In this document: piece after piece, positions 33,868 to 42,397 of the stretch
How the letters are laid out: each line of letters starts with the position of its first letter
Position numbering within the stretch: the stretch's first letter is position 1
Origin: UBA3537 sp964219345
Lineage (GTDB): Bacteria > Bacteroidota > Bacteroidia > Flavobacteriales > Flavobacteriaceae
Assembly (NCBI GenBank): GCA_964219345.1
Contig: CAXPPN010000017.1
Location: forward strand, 1-43,966
Length of the DNA stretch: 43,966 bases
Direction: 5' to 3'
Made by a program: the position numbers and the translations under genes
The notes under the pieces: generated by a model
The model's input: only the letters and a program-made list of their open reading frames with translations
Told to the model about the DNA's origin: nothing
Database searches by the model: none

Positions 33868-33899
33868 TTGACAACGCCTATTTTGTGATTGTATATTTG
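33868..33899 (+). promoter_or_regulatory. Predicted promoter of queA (TTG-N21-TATATTTG)
   Basis: TTG at 33868-33870 and TATATTTG at 33892-33899, 21-bp spacer, 22 bp before the queA ATG. This is one of the best promoter matches in the window. Confidence 0.6.
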
Positions 33900-33921
33900 C
33901 AACTTGAAAAAATAAAAACAA

Positions 33922-34971
33922 ATGAAACTATCCCATTTTAACTTTGATTTACCAGACCACCTTTTAGCAGAATATCCTTCGGAGCACAGAGATGAGGCAC
34001 GTTTAATGGTATTGAACAGAGAAAAACAAACCATTGAGCATAAGTACTTTAAAGATCTTATAGACTACTTTGATGAAGATGATGTTATTATTTTAAATAA
34101 TACCAAAGTATTTCCAGCAAGGCTTTTTGGTAACAAGGAAAAAACAGGTGCTCGCATTGAAGTTTTTTTATTAAGAGAACTTAATTCAGAACAACGTCTT
34201 TGGGATGTTTTAGTCGATCCAGCTCGAAAAATCCGTATTGGGAATAAGCTTTATTTTGGTGATGATGAAAGTTTAGTTGCAGAGGTTATTGACAATACCA
34301 CTTCAAGAGGAAGAACTCTTAGATTTTTATTTGATGGATCTTATGAAGAATTTAGAAGAAAATTAACGGAATTAGGTCAAACACCTCTTCCAAAATATAT
34401 TCGTAGAGAAGTTGAGCCAGAAGATGAAGAACGCTACCAAACAATTTATGCTAAAAATGAAGGGGCAGTAGCAGCACCAACAGCTGGCCTACATTTTTCA
34501 AAGCATTTGTTGAAACGTCTTGAAATCAAAGGAATAAATTTTGCTGAACTCACACTCCACGTTGGATTAGGGACGTTCAATCCTGTTGAAGTAGAAGACC
34601 TTTCTAAACACAAAATGGATAGTGAAGAAATTATTATTGACAGTAATGCCACACAAACCATCAATACTGCGTTAAAAGATAAAAGACGAATTTGTGCAGT
34701 AGGAACAACCGTTATGCGTTCTGTAGAAAGTTCTGTGTCTTCTAGTGGTACACTCAATGAATTTAGTGGCTGGACCAATAAATTTATTTTTCCACCATAT
34801 GATTTTTCAATTGCTAATTGTATGATAACTAATTTCCATACGCCAAAGTCTACATTACTTATGATGACTTCTGCTTTTGGAGGTTACGATTTTGTTATGA
34901 AAGCCTACGAAGAAGCTGTAAAAGAAGAATATAAATTCTACAGCTATGGCGATGCCATGCTTATTCTATAA
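33922..34971 (+). CDS. queA: S-adenosylmethionine:tRNA ribosyltransferase-isomerase
   Basis: Queuosine synthesis enzyme that moves the ribosyl part of SAM onto preQ1 in tRNA. It is 349 aa with the expected N-terminus FDLPDHLLAEYPSEHRDEARLMVL, then DDVIILNNTKVFPARL, LPKYIRR, the GAVAAPTAGLHFS signature, ELTLHVGLGTFNPVE, and NFHTPKSTLLMMTSAFGG. It has its own promoter and a terminator right after the stop. Confidence 0.96.
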   Translation: MKLSHFNFDLPDHLLAEYPSEHRDEARLMVLNREKQTIEHKYFKDLIDYFDEDDVIILNNTKVFPARLFGNKEKTGARIEVFLLRELNSEQRLWDVLVDPARKIRIGNKLYFGDDESLVAEVIDNTTSRGRTLRFLFDGSYEEFRRKLTELGQTPLPKYIRREVEPEDEERYQTIYAKNEGAVAAPTAGLHFSKHLLKRLEIKGINFAELTLHVGLGTFNPVEVEDLSKHKMDSEEIIIDSNATQTINTALKDKRRICAVGTTVMRSVESSVSSSGTLNEFSGWTNKFIFPPYDFSIANCMITNFHTPKSTLLMMTSAFGGYDFVMKAYEEAVKEEYKFYSYGDAMLIL

Positions 34972-34979
34972 AACCTATT

Positions 34980-35001
34980 AAGCCTCCTTGGAGGCTTTTT
35001 T
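34980..35001 (+). terminator. Intrinsic terminator after queA
   Basis: AGCCTC (34981-34986) pairs with GAGGCT (34991-34996) around a CTTG loop, followed by a T-run. It ends 22 bp before the rlmN start. Confidence 0.88.
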
Positions 35002-35022
35002 TATCTTTATAATTGTATTCAA

Positions 35023-36063
35023 TTGAGTCAAACAAAACAAGACATACGTGCACTTTCAAAAGAGCAATTGATGGCATTTTTTACTGCTCATGGCGATAAA
35101 GCCTTTAGAGGTAAACAAGTCTATGAGTGGTTGTGGAAAAAAGGGATACATCAATTTGACGACATGACCAATTTATCTCATGAAACTCGACAATTATTAA
35201 ACGATGCTTTCAGTATAAACCATATTGAAGTAGATACTATGCAACGAAGCTCCGATGGAACACTAAAGAATGCCATTCGTTTGCATGATGGTCTTGTTGT
35301 AGAATCTGTACTTATTCCAACTCCAAAGAGAACAACAGCCTGTGTATCTTCTCAAGTGGGGTGCAGTCTAGACTGTAAGTTTTGTGCTACATCAAGGTTA
35401 AAGCGTATGCGTAATTTAAACCCTGATGAAATTTATGACCAAGTTGTAGCCATTGACAAACAAAGCCGTCTTTATCATGATAGAAAGCTCACTAATATTG
35501 TTTTTATGGGTATGGGTGAACCTCTAATGAATTACAATAATGTTTTAAAAGCAATTGACAAAATCACTTCTGATGAGGGACTTGGAATGTCGCCAAAACG
35601 TATTGTAGTATCGACTTCTGGAGTTCCAAAAATGATAAAAAAAATGGCAGAGGATGAGGTCAAATTTAATTTAGCTGTATCATTACATTCTGCAAGAGAT
35701 GAGGTTCGAACTCAAATTATGCCATTTAATGAAACATTTCCCCTTAAAGATCTTCGTGAGGCTTTACAATTTTGGTACGCCAAAACAAAACGTCAAATTA
35801 CTTATGAATATGTTGTTTGGGAGGGTATCAACGATACTGTAGAAGATATTAAAGCCCTAATTGACTTCTGTAAATTTGCACCAAGTAAAGTTAATATTAT
35901 TGAATATAACCCTATTGATGATGGGGAATTTAAGCAAGCAAAATCCTCAATCATAGAACGTTATGTTTCAATGCTTGAAGCAAATAATATAACAGTAACT
36001 GTTCGAAGATCTCGAGGCAAAGACATTGACGCAGCTTGTGGTCAATTGGCCAATAAGTCCTAA
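35023..36063 (+). CDS. rlmN: 23S rRNA/tRNA adenine-C2 methyltransferase
   Basis: Radical SAM enzyme that methylates C2 of A2503 in 23S rRNA and A37 in some tRNAs. Length 346 aa from a TTG start at 35023; the residues from there (LSKEQLMAFFTAHGDKAFRGKQ) align with the family N-terminus, so the next ATG (codon 17) would be too short. The 4Fe-4S cysteines are C114, C118 and C121 (CSLDCKFC), GMGEPLMNYNNV binds SAM, and C339 near the C-terminus (DAACGQL) is the methyl-carrying cysteine. No promoter is obvious between it and the queA terminator, so read-through may supply it. Confidence 0.94.
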   Translation: MSQTKQDIRALSKEQLMAFFTAHGDKAFRGKQVYEWLWKKGIHQFDDMTNLSHETRQLLNDAFSINHIEVDTMQRSSDGTLKNAIRLHDGLVVESVLIPTPKRTTACVSSQVGCSLDCKFCATSRLKRMRNLNPDEIYDQVVAIDKQSRLYHDRKLTNIVFMGMGEPLMNYNNVLKAIDKITSDEGLGMSPKRIVVSTSGVPKMIKKMAEDEVKFNLAVSLHSARDEVRTQIMPFNETFPLKDLREALQFWYAKTKRQITYEYVVWEGINDTVEDIKALIDFCKFAPSKVNIIEYNPIDDGEFKQAKSSIIERYVSMLEANNITVTVRRSRGKDIDAACGQLANKS

Positions 36064-36065
36064 GA

Positions 36066-37103
36066 TCAAGGTGCTGGATTTGGAATCTTAGCATGAATTT
36101 CATTGATTCTAGCCAATGTGTCTTCGCTTAATTTTGTTTCTATACTATTAATATTTTCCTCAAGTTGTTCCAAATTTGTTGCTCCAATGATATTACTAGT
36201 TACAAATGGGCGCTGATTTACAAAGGCCAACGACAGTGTTGTTAGTGATATTCCAATATCATTTGCTAAGTCCAAATACTGTTTTGTAGCCTCTGTTGAT
36301 TGTGCACTACTATAACGAGCAAATCTTGGAAACAAATTCAGTCGTGCATTATCAGCAGCAGTGCCTTTGATATATTTTCCAGAAAGCACCCCAAAAGCCA
36401 ATGGCGAATAGGCCAATAGACCAATATTTTCTCGAAGAGATATTTCTGCTAAGTCGCCTTCAAATACACGATTCAATAGAGAATAAGCATTTTGAATTGT
36501 GCTAATTTTGGGTAAATTATCTTTTCGAACTTCTTCGGCATAGCGCATAGTACCCCAGCCTTTTTCGTTGGAAAGTCCATAAGCTCTAATTTTTCCTGCT
36601 TTTACAAGATTATTTAGTTCATGTAACACTTCATTGAAATTATCCAACCAGGGATCGTTTGAACTAGGTTTAAAATCTCTTACCCCAAAGGTGTTGGTGT
36701 GTCGTTCTGGCCAATGCAATTGGTATAAATCAATGTAGTCTGTTTGTAATCTTTGGAGCTCTAGCTCAATAGCTTCTTGGATTGATGTGCCTCCAAAACC
36801 TGTAGTTCTAATATGTGCAGTATAGTCTCCAGGACCAGCAATTTTACTTGCAAGAATTACTTTGTCTCTATTATTACTTTTTTTTAGCCAATTTCCAATA
36901 ATTTTACTCGTTTGCCCTTGAGTTTCTTTTGTAGCTGGAACAGGATATAGCTCTGCTGTATCAAAGAAATTGACACCACGTTCCAAAGCATAATCCATCT
37001 GACTAAATCCTTCAGCTTCTGTATTTTGGTTGCCCCAAGTCATTGTACCAAGGCAAATTTTACTCACTTTAATGTTGGTATTTGGAAGTGATGTATATTC
37101 CAT
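36066..37103 (-). CDS. tas: Aldo/keto reductase, Tas-like
   Basis: NADPH-dependent TIM-barrel oxidoreductase, 345 aa. It has the catalytic set D (FFDTAELYP), Y in the same stretch, K in VILASKIAG and H in YQLHWPERHTN. LGTMTWGNQNTEAE, the PVPATKETQG segment and the C-terminal NPAP closely resemble E. coli Tas, a protein noted for suppressing a tyrosine requirement in a starved strain. The natural substrate is unknown. Its start overlaps the OmpA lipoprotein stop by one base (TAATG) and its stop is 2 bp from that of convergent rlmN. Confidence 0.9.
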   Translation of the reverse strand: MEYTSLPNTNIKVSKICLGTMTWGNQNTEAEGFSQMDYALERGVNFFDTAELYPVPATKETQGQTSKIIGNWLKKSNNRDKVILASKIAGPGDYTAHIRTTGFGGTSIQEAIELELQRLQTDYIDLYQLHWPERHTNTFGVRDFKPSSNDPWLDNFNEVLHELNNLVKAGKIRAYGLSNEKGWGTMRYAEEVRKDNLPKISTIQNAYSLLNRVFEGDLAEISLRENIGLLAYSPLAFGVLSGKYIKGTAADNARLNLFPRFARYSSAQSTEATKQYLDLANDIGISLTTLSLAFVNQRPFVTSNIIGATNLEQLEENINSIETKLSEDTLARINEIHAKIPNPAP

Positions 37104-38062
37104 TAATTAGTATTTAGAAGTTTAGAAATTTCATCAAGTTTTGGAGTCAAAACAACTTCAATACGTCTGTTTTTTGCTTTACCTTCGGTTGTTTCATTTG
37201 TTGCAATTGGTGCATATTCACTGCGACCAGCAGCGGTTAAATTTTCAAGGTTTATAGCATCATTTTCACTTAAAATCGCAATTATAGAAGTTGCACGCTT
37301 GGTGGATAAATCCCAGTTTCCAGAAATTTGGCCACCATTAGAAAACGGTACATTGTCGGTGTGTCCTTCAATCAAAACAGCAATTTCTGGATTTTCGCCA
37401 AGAACTTTTCCAAGTTGTACAATCGCTTTTCGTCCATCAGATCCTACAGACCAACTTCCAGATTTAAAAAGAAGTTTATTTTCCATAGACACATAAACTT
37501 TACCGTTGCGTTGTTCAACAGTAAGTCCTTTGCCTTCAAAAGCAGTAAGTGCACTAGAAATAGCATTTTTTAAATCGGTCATCGCTTGATCTTTTGCTGC
37601 TATCAATGCTTCCAATTCTGCAATGCGCTGCGAACGTTCTTGCATATCTGCTTCAAGTCGCATCAACCGATCATTTTCTGCAGCCAATGCTTGTTCTTTT
37701 ACCTCAAGTTGAGCAAGAAGTTCTCTGTTTTTTTGTGCATTTTTTTCTATCGACTTTGAGCTGTTTTGCTCCAATGCAGAATATGCAGCATCTAAATTAT
37801 TATATTTTTTTTGAAGTGCTTCAACTTCTTGAGCCAACTGATTGCGTTCGGTTTGTACGTAATCAAAATCTTCTTGAAGTGTCCTCAGTTGTTCTTCGAG
37901 TTCTTTTTTCTGGAGAATTTCTTGATCATTATTTCCAGACAATTCATCATAATCTGATTTTAGTGTGTTGTATTTTCCCTCTAGTTCTTTATACAACTTT
38001 GAAGATACACAAGATGTAGTTGTAAGTGCGAATACGGATAAAAGAATGAAGTGTTTAAACAT
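37103..38062 (-). CDS. OmpA-family peptidoglycan-binding lipoprotein with coiled coil
   Basis: Envelope lipoprotein of 319 aa. Lipobox TTSC places the lipid on C18. A long coiled coil (about residues 24-165, rich in Glu, Gln, Leu and Lys) acts as a spacer, then an OmpA/MotB-like domain follows (about 195-305) with the peptidoglycan-binding pattern IEGHTDNVPF, NWDLSTKRATSIIAIL and AAGRSEYAPIATNETTEGKAKNRRIEVVL. It would link the outer membrane to the cell wall. It is 11 bp from xth and coupled to the reductase gene, giving a three-gene leftward unit. Confidence 0.9.
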   Translation of the reverse strand: MFKHFILLSVFALTTTSCVSSKLYKELEGKYNTLKSDYDELSGNNDQEILQKKELEEQLRTLQEDFDYVQTERNQLAQEVEALQKKYNNLDAAYSALEQNSSKSIEKNAQKNRELLAQLEVKEQALAAENDRLMRLEADMQERSQRIAELEALIAAKDQAMTDLKNAISSALTAFEGKGLTVEQRNGKVYVSMENKLLFKSGSWSVGSDGRKAIVQLGKVLGENPEIAVLIEGHTDNVPFSNGGQISGNWDLSTKRATSIIAILSENDAINLENLTAAGRSEYAPIATNETTEGKAKNRRIEVVLTPKLDEISKLLNTN

Positions 38063-38073
38063 GATTTTTATTT

Positions 38074-38838
38074 TTATTGATTTAATTCTAATAGTACAGG
38101 GCAGTGATCGCTATGGACTGCTTCTGAAAGTATAACTGCTCTTTTAATATTTTCTTTTAAAGGGGTTGAAACTAATGTATAATCTAGTCGCCACCCTTTA
38201 TTATTGGCACGTGCATTAGCTCTGTAGCTCCACCAACTGTATTGGTGCGGTGCTTTATTTAGATGTCGAAAGGCATCAACAAATCCACTTTTCAAAAAAT
38301 TACTCATCCATGCACGTTCTTCAGGTAAAAAACCTGAAACATTTTTGTTTCGAACAGGATCGTGTATGTCGATGGCCTCGTGGCAAATGTTGTAATCGCC
38401 ACAAATAATCAAATTTGGGATTTCTTTTTTTAATTCATCAATATATGATTTAAACAAATCCATATATTCAAACTTGTGTTCCAAACGTTGAATATTAGTT
38501 CCAGATGGAAGGTACAAACTCATCACAGAAACATCAGAAAAGTCTGCACGAATGTTTCGGCCTTCAAAATCCATGGATTCAATTCCAGTTCCAAAAACTA
38601 TATTTTTGGGTTTTGTTTTGGATAAAATAGCCACACCGCTGTAGCCTTTTTTCTGAGCGCTAAACCAATAGGTATAAGGATAGCCAGCAGCTTCAAATAG
38701 ACTAAGGTCTAGTTGATCTTCTTGGGCTTTAATTTCTTGTAAACAAATCACATCTGGATTGGCAGCAACTAACCAATCCAAAAACCCCTTTTTTAGTGCA
38801 GCTCGAATTCCATTGACATTATATGAAACAATTTTCAT
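38074..38838 (-). CDS. xth: Exodeoxyribonuclease III (AP endonuclease family)
   Basis: DNA repair nuclease that cuts at abasic sites and trims 3' ends. From MKIVSYNVNGIRAAL it is 254 aa. Family motifs are all present: the metal-binding Glu in VICLQEIKAQ, GYSGVAILSK, the catalytic Asp/Asn pair in CGDYNICHEAIDIHDP, RLDYTLVS and HSDHCPVLLEL. An ATG three codons upstream (38847) is possible, but the chosen one matches the conserved family start. First gene of the xth-ompA-tas unit. Confidence 0.94.
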   Translation of the reverse strand: MKIVSYNVNGIRAALKKGFLDWLVAANPDVICLQEIKAQEDQLDLSLFEAAGYPYTYWFSAQKKGYSGVAILSKTKPKNIVFGTGIESMDFEGRNIRADFSDVSVMSLYLPSGTNIQRLEHKFEYMDLFKSYIDELKKEIPNLIICGDYNICHEAIDIHDPVRNKNVSGFLPEERAWMSNFLKSGFVDAFRHLNKAPHQYSWWSYRANARANNKGWRLDYTLVSTPLKENIKRAVILSEAVHSDHCPVLLELNQ

Positions 38839-38958
38839 AGAGTACATTGAATATTTTAGCTAAAATAATTAAAGCCTTACTTTTACACTAAATAATTTTA
38901 GAGTTTTATTGAAAAGTATCAACAAAATATTTTCGTTTTTTTATAGTTAAAACTAAGT

Positions 38959-41900
38959 ATGCACAGGTTTTTGATTTCTGTAATTTTATTTTCATCATCT
39001 TATGTTTTGGCACAAGACTCAAAGACTTTGTACCAAACTAAAAAAATTGCGACAAATAAAACCATTGTTTTAGACAGTCTGAGTATTAATCCTTCTTATT
39101 TTAAAATTGTGGATTCCAGTGGAGTTTTTGTTGATACAGCTTCTTATTATATGGATTTTAAAAAAGCAGTTTTAAACTTTAAAAATACGCTTCCACTAAC
39201 AGATTCAATTGAAGTGACTTATTTAAAATATCCTGAATTTTTAACCAAAACTTATAGGCAAATTGATACTTCAGTTATTGTGAATTCAACGGGGACTTTG
39301 GACAAACTGTATCAAATATCAGAATCTAACACTGCACAGGAAGTTGTTCCTTTTGATGGCCTAACGACTTCTGGTAGTATTTCAAGAGGTGTAACTATTG
39401 GTAACAATCAAAATTCTGTTTTAAATAGTGAGTTAGATTTACAAATTAGTGGAAAAATTAGTGAAAAAGTAACACTTAGAGCATCAATTCAAGATGCCAA
39501 TATTCCTCTACAACAGAGTGGGTATTCTCAACGTTTAGATGAGTTTGATCAGGTTTTTATTGAGGCTTTTACAGATCAGTGGGCATTACGTGCTGGAGAT
39601 ATAGATCTGGAAAACTACCGCTCGTATTTTGCCGAATTTTCAAAACGAGTGCAAGGGCTTTCTGTTAGTTCTGTTTTTCAACACAATACGTCAAAAACAA
39701 CAGCCTATGCTTCTGGAGCATTGGTGCGAGGACAGTTTATAACGAGTCAATTTACTGCCCAAGAAGGCAATCAAGGACCATATAAACTTAAAGGACCAAA
39801 TAATGAATTGTTTGTATTGGTTGTTTCTGGTAGTGAAACCGTATATGTCAATGGCATTGCTTTGGAACGTGGAGCGACTAAAGATTATATCATTGACTAT
39901 AATGCCGGAGAAATTATTTTTAATCCAACATATCCTATTACTTCCGAAATGCGAATTATTGTGGATTATCAGTACAGCGAACGTAACTACACAAGATTTG
40001 TAGGATATGCTGCCGCTGAATATGATTCAGAAAAATTAAAATTTGGGGTATCATTTTACAATGAAAATGATTTGAAAAATCAGCCATTACAACAAAATTT
40101 AAATGCCAATCAGGCTGAAATATTGTCCAATGCGGGTGATGATAATTCACTAATGACTGCGCCGTCTGCAACTCCAGCAGAGTTTAGTGAAAATAGAATT
40201 TTATATAAAAAAGAAATTATTGATGGCGAAGAAATCTTTGTGTTTTCTAACAATTCAGAAGACAGTCTATATCAAGTTAATTTTTTGTTTGTAGGAGAAC
40301 AACAAGGAAATTATACGTTATCAAATTCAACTGCAATTTCAAATATTTATAGCTATGTATCGCCCATTTCTGGTCAAATGCAAGGAAGCTATGAGCCTAT
40401 TGTACAGCTTGTTGCACCAGTCAAACTACAACTTGCAGTTTTAAACGGGGCATATATTCCAAATGAAAAAACAACTGTAGACTTTGAGTTGGCAGCAAGT
40501 CAAAATGATCTTAATACATTTTCAGGGATTTCAGATGATGACAATGATGGTTTTGCAGCACGATTGGCTGTAAAACAACACATTCTTAAATCTAATAGAT
40601 GGAACATTAATATGGATTCCGAAATGGATTATATTCATAAAGATTTTAGGAATCTAGAAGGGTTATATAATCCTGAATTTAATAGAGATTGGAATTTGGA
40701 TCAACCGACAAGTAATCAAGTTGTTTCAGATTTTGGAGATCAGCTTTTTATGAACGCCGGAGTTTCTTTTTATAATACTGATTCAAATCAAATTAATTAT
40801 CAATATCAGCATCTTAATTTTTCAAAAGAATTTAATGGGAATCGCCATATTTTAAATTCAAATATACGTCTAAAGAACTTTGAGTTCCGAACAAATTCTA
40901 GTGTTCTACATACAAACGGCGGGCAATCAAAGTCTACTTTTTTTCGTTCTTTATCTCAGCTCAAATACGATGTTGGGGTATTTTGGCCAGGCGTTAAATT
41001 TTCTACAGAACAAAATAAAATTACTAAACTTCCATCGGAAGACTTAGACCTTCAAAGTCAAAAATTTAGTGCCTACGAAACGTTTATAGGCGTTGGAGAT
41101 TCAACCAAAGTTTTTATGAAAGTAGGATATATCAAACGTCATAATGACAGTGTGCAAAATAACACTTTAAGACGTGTTAATACCTCTGACACCTACTATG
41201 CTAATACTCAAATGATTCGAAGTGAAACTTCCAATTTGAGTTTATATGCAAATTATAGAGTTTTTAAGCCTGAAGATGAAAATAAATCAATTCAAAAAAT
41301 ACTTAATTCAAGATTGTTTTATGATCAAAAGTTGGCCAAAAATCTAGTCCAGTGGCAAAGTGTATATGAAACAAGCTCAGGGCAACTCCCACAACAAGAT
41401 TTCACTTATGTAGAAGTTGAGCCAGGCCAAGGAAGTTTTATGTGGTTGGATTATAATAGCAACGGTATTCAAGAACTTGAAGAGTTTGAAGTTGCACAAT
41501 TTCAAGATCAAGCAACTTATATTCGAGTGCTTTTGCCAAATCAAGTTTATATTCGAACACACCAGAACCGTTTGAGTCAATCGCTTATAATTGATCCTAT
41601 TCAGTGGAGTGGGTCTTCCAATAAAGCAAAACGTTTTTGGTCTCATTTTTATAATCAAACCACATTTTTAATCGATAGAAAACAAAGAAATAATGGTCAA
41701 AATATCAATTTAAATCCATTTCAGTCCAACTCAGAAAATCAACTTGCAATGCAATCCAATTTTCGAAATCAATTGTTTTTTAATAGAGGCAAACAACACT
41801 ATACAGTGTCCTATAGTCTTTCGGGTTCAGAGATGAAGAATGTTTTATCGTTTGGTTCTATTGCCCAAAAAAGCTATGCACATCAATTGAATTTTACGCA

Positions 41901-42393
41901 CAAAATTCAGCAACAATGGCTTTTAAATTTTCAATTTAATTTTGATAATAATAAATCTGAAAGTGAAAATTATTCTTCTAAAAATTTTGAATTAGATCAA
42001 ATTTTAATGAATCCAAAGATTTCATATTTATTAGATGATAATAAACGTTTTGATGTTTTTTATCAGTTTCAACAACAGGACAATTTAATTAATGATAAAG
42101 AATATTTGAAACAGCATAAACTTGGGGTTTCTGCGGTCATGAATCAAAATACGAGTTCTTCCATTTCGGCAGAGTTTAACTATTTTTCAAATGCTTTTGA
42201 GGGTAATGCAAACACACCTGTAGCCTACCAAATGATGGAAGGTTTACAACCTGGAACAAATTTTACTTGGTCATTAATTGCACAAAAAAAACTCACTAAG
42301 TTTTTGGATTTGAATTTGAATTATTTTGGCAGAAAAACTGAAAATAGCCGAACAATTCATACTGGAACAGTGCAATTGAAAGCTTATTTTTAA
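38959..42393 (+). CDS. Very large uncharacterised outer-membrane protein
   Basis: A 1144-aa exported protein with a signal peptide (1-18, ending VLAQ). I do not know a named family, but proteins of this layout occur widely in flavobacteria. Residues about 125-230 (SGSISRGVTIGNNQN, LRASIQDANIPLQQSG, FTDQWALRAGDIDLENY) look like an entry to a porin-like barrel. At about 275-335 there is an Ig-like insertion (YKLKGPNNELFVLVVSGSE, VYVNGIALERG, YNAGEIIFNP). From about 345 to the end come many amphipathic strands, and the last strand ends in Phe (QLKAYF), typical of outer-membrane barrels. A DxNxNGxxDxxE-like segment (DYNSNGIQELEEFE) could bind calcium. It converges on a T9SS cargo gene 4 bp away; a role in surface export is a guess. 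Confidence 0.75.
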   Translation: MHRFLISVILFSSSYVLAQDSKTLYQTKKIATNKTIVLDSLSINPSYFKIVDSSGVFVDTASYYMDFKKAVLNFKNTLPLTDSIEVTYLKYPEFLTKTYRQIDTSVIVNSTGTLDKLYQISESNTAQEVVPFDGLTTSGSISRGVTIGNNQNSVLNSELDLQISGKISEKVTLRASIQDANIPLQQSGYSQRLDEFDQVFIEAFTDQWALRAGDIDLENYRSYFAEFSKRVQGLSVSSVFQHNTSKTTAYASGALVRGQFITSQFTAQEGNQGPYKLKGPNNELFVLVVSGSETVYVNGIALERGATKDYIIDYNAGEIIFNPTYPITSEMRIIVDYQYSERNYTRFVGYAAAEYDSEKLKFGVSFYNENDLKNQPLQQNLNANQAEILSNAGDDNSLMTAPSATPAEFSENRILYKKEIIDGEEIFVFSNNSEDSLYQVNFLFVGEQQGNYTLSNSTAISNIYSYVSPISGQMQGSYEPIVQLVAPVKLQLAVLNGAYIPNEKTTVDFELAASQNDLNTFSGISDDDNDGFAARLAVKQHILKSNRWNINMDSEMDYIHKDFRNLEGLYNPEFNRDWNLDQPTSNQVVSDFGDQLFMNAGVSFYNTDSNQINYQYQHLNFSKEFNGNRHILNSNIRLKNFEFRTNSSVLHTNGGQSKSTFFRSLSQLKYDVGVFWPGVKFSTEQNKITKLPSEDLDLQSQKFSAYETFIGVGDSTKVFMKVGYIKRHNDSVQNNTLRRVNTSDTYYANTQMIRSETSNLSLYANYRVFKPEDENKSIQKILNSRLFYDQKLAKNLVQWQSVYETSSGQLPQQDFTYVEVEPGQGSFMWLDYNSNGIQELEEFEVAQFQDQATYIRVLLPNQVYIRTHQNRLSQSLIIDPIQWSGSSNKAKRFWSHFYNQTTFLIDRKQRNNGQNINLNPFQSNSENQLAMQSNFRNQLFFNRGKQHYTVSYSLSGSEMKNVLSFGSIAQKSYAHQLNFTHKIQQQWLLNFQFNFDNNKSESENYSSKNFELDQILMNPKISYLLDDNKRFDVFYQFQQQDNLINDKEYLKQHKLGVSAVMNQNTSSSISAEFNYFSNAFEGNANTPVAYQMMEGLQPGTNFTWSLIAQKKLTKFLDLNLNYFGRKTENSRTIHTGTVQLKAYF

Positions 42394-42397
42394 TTTT

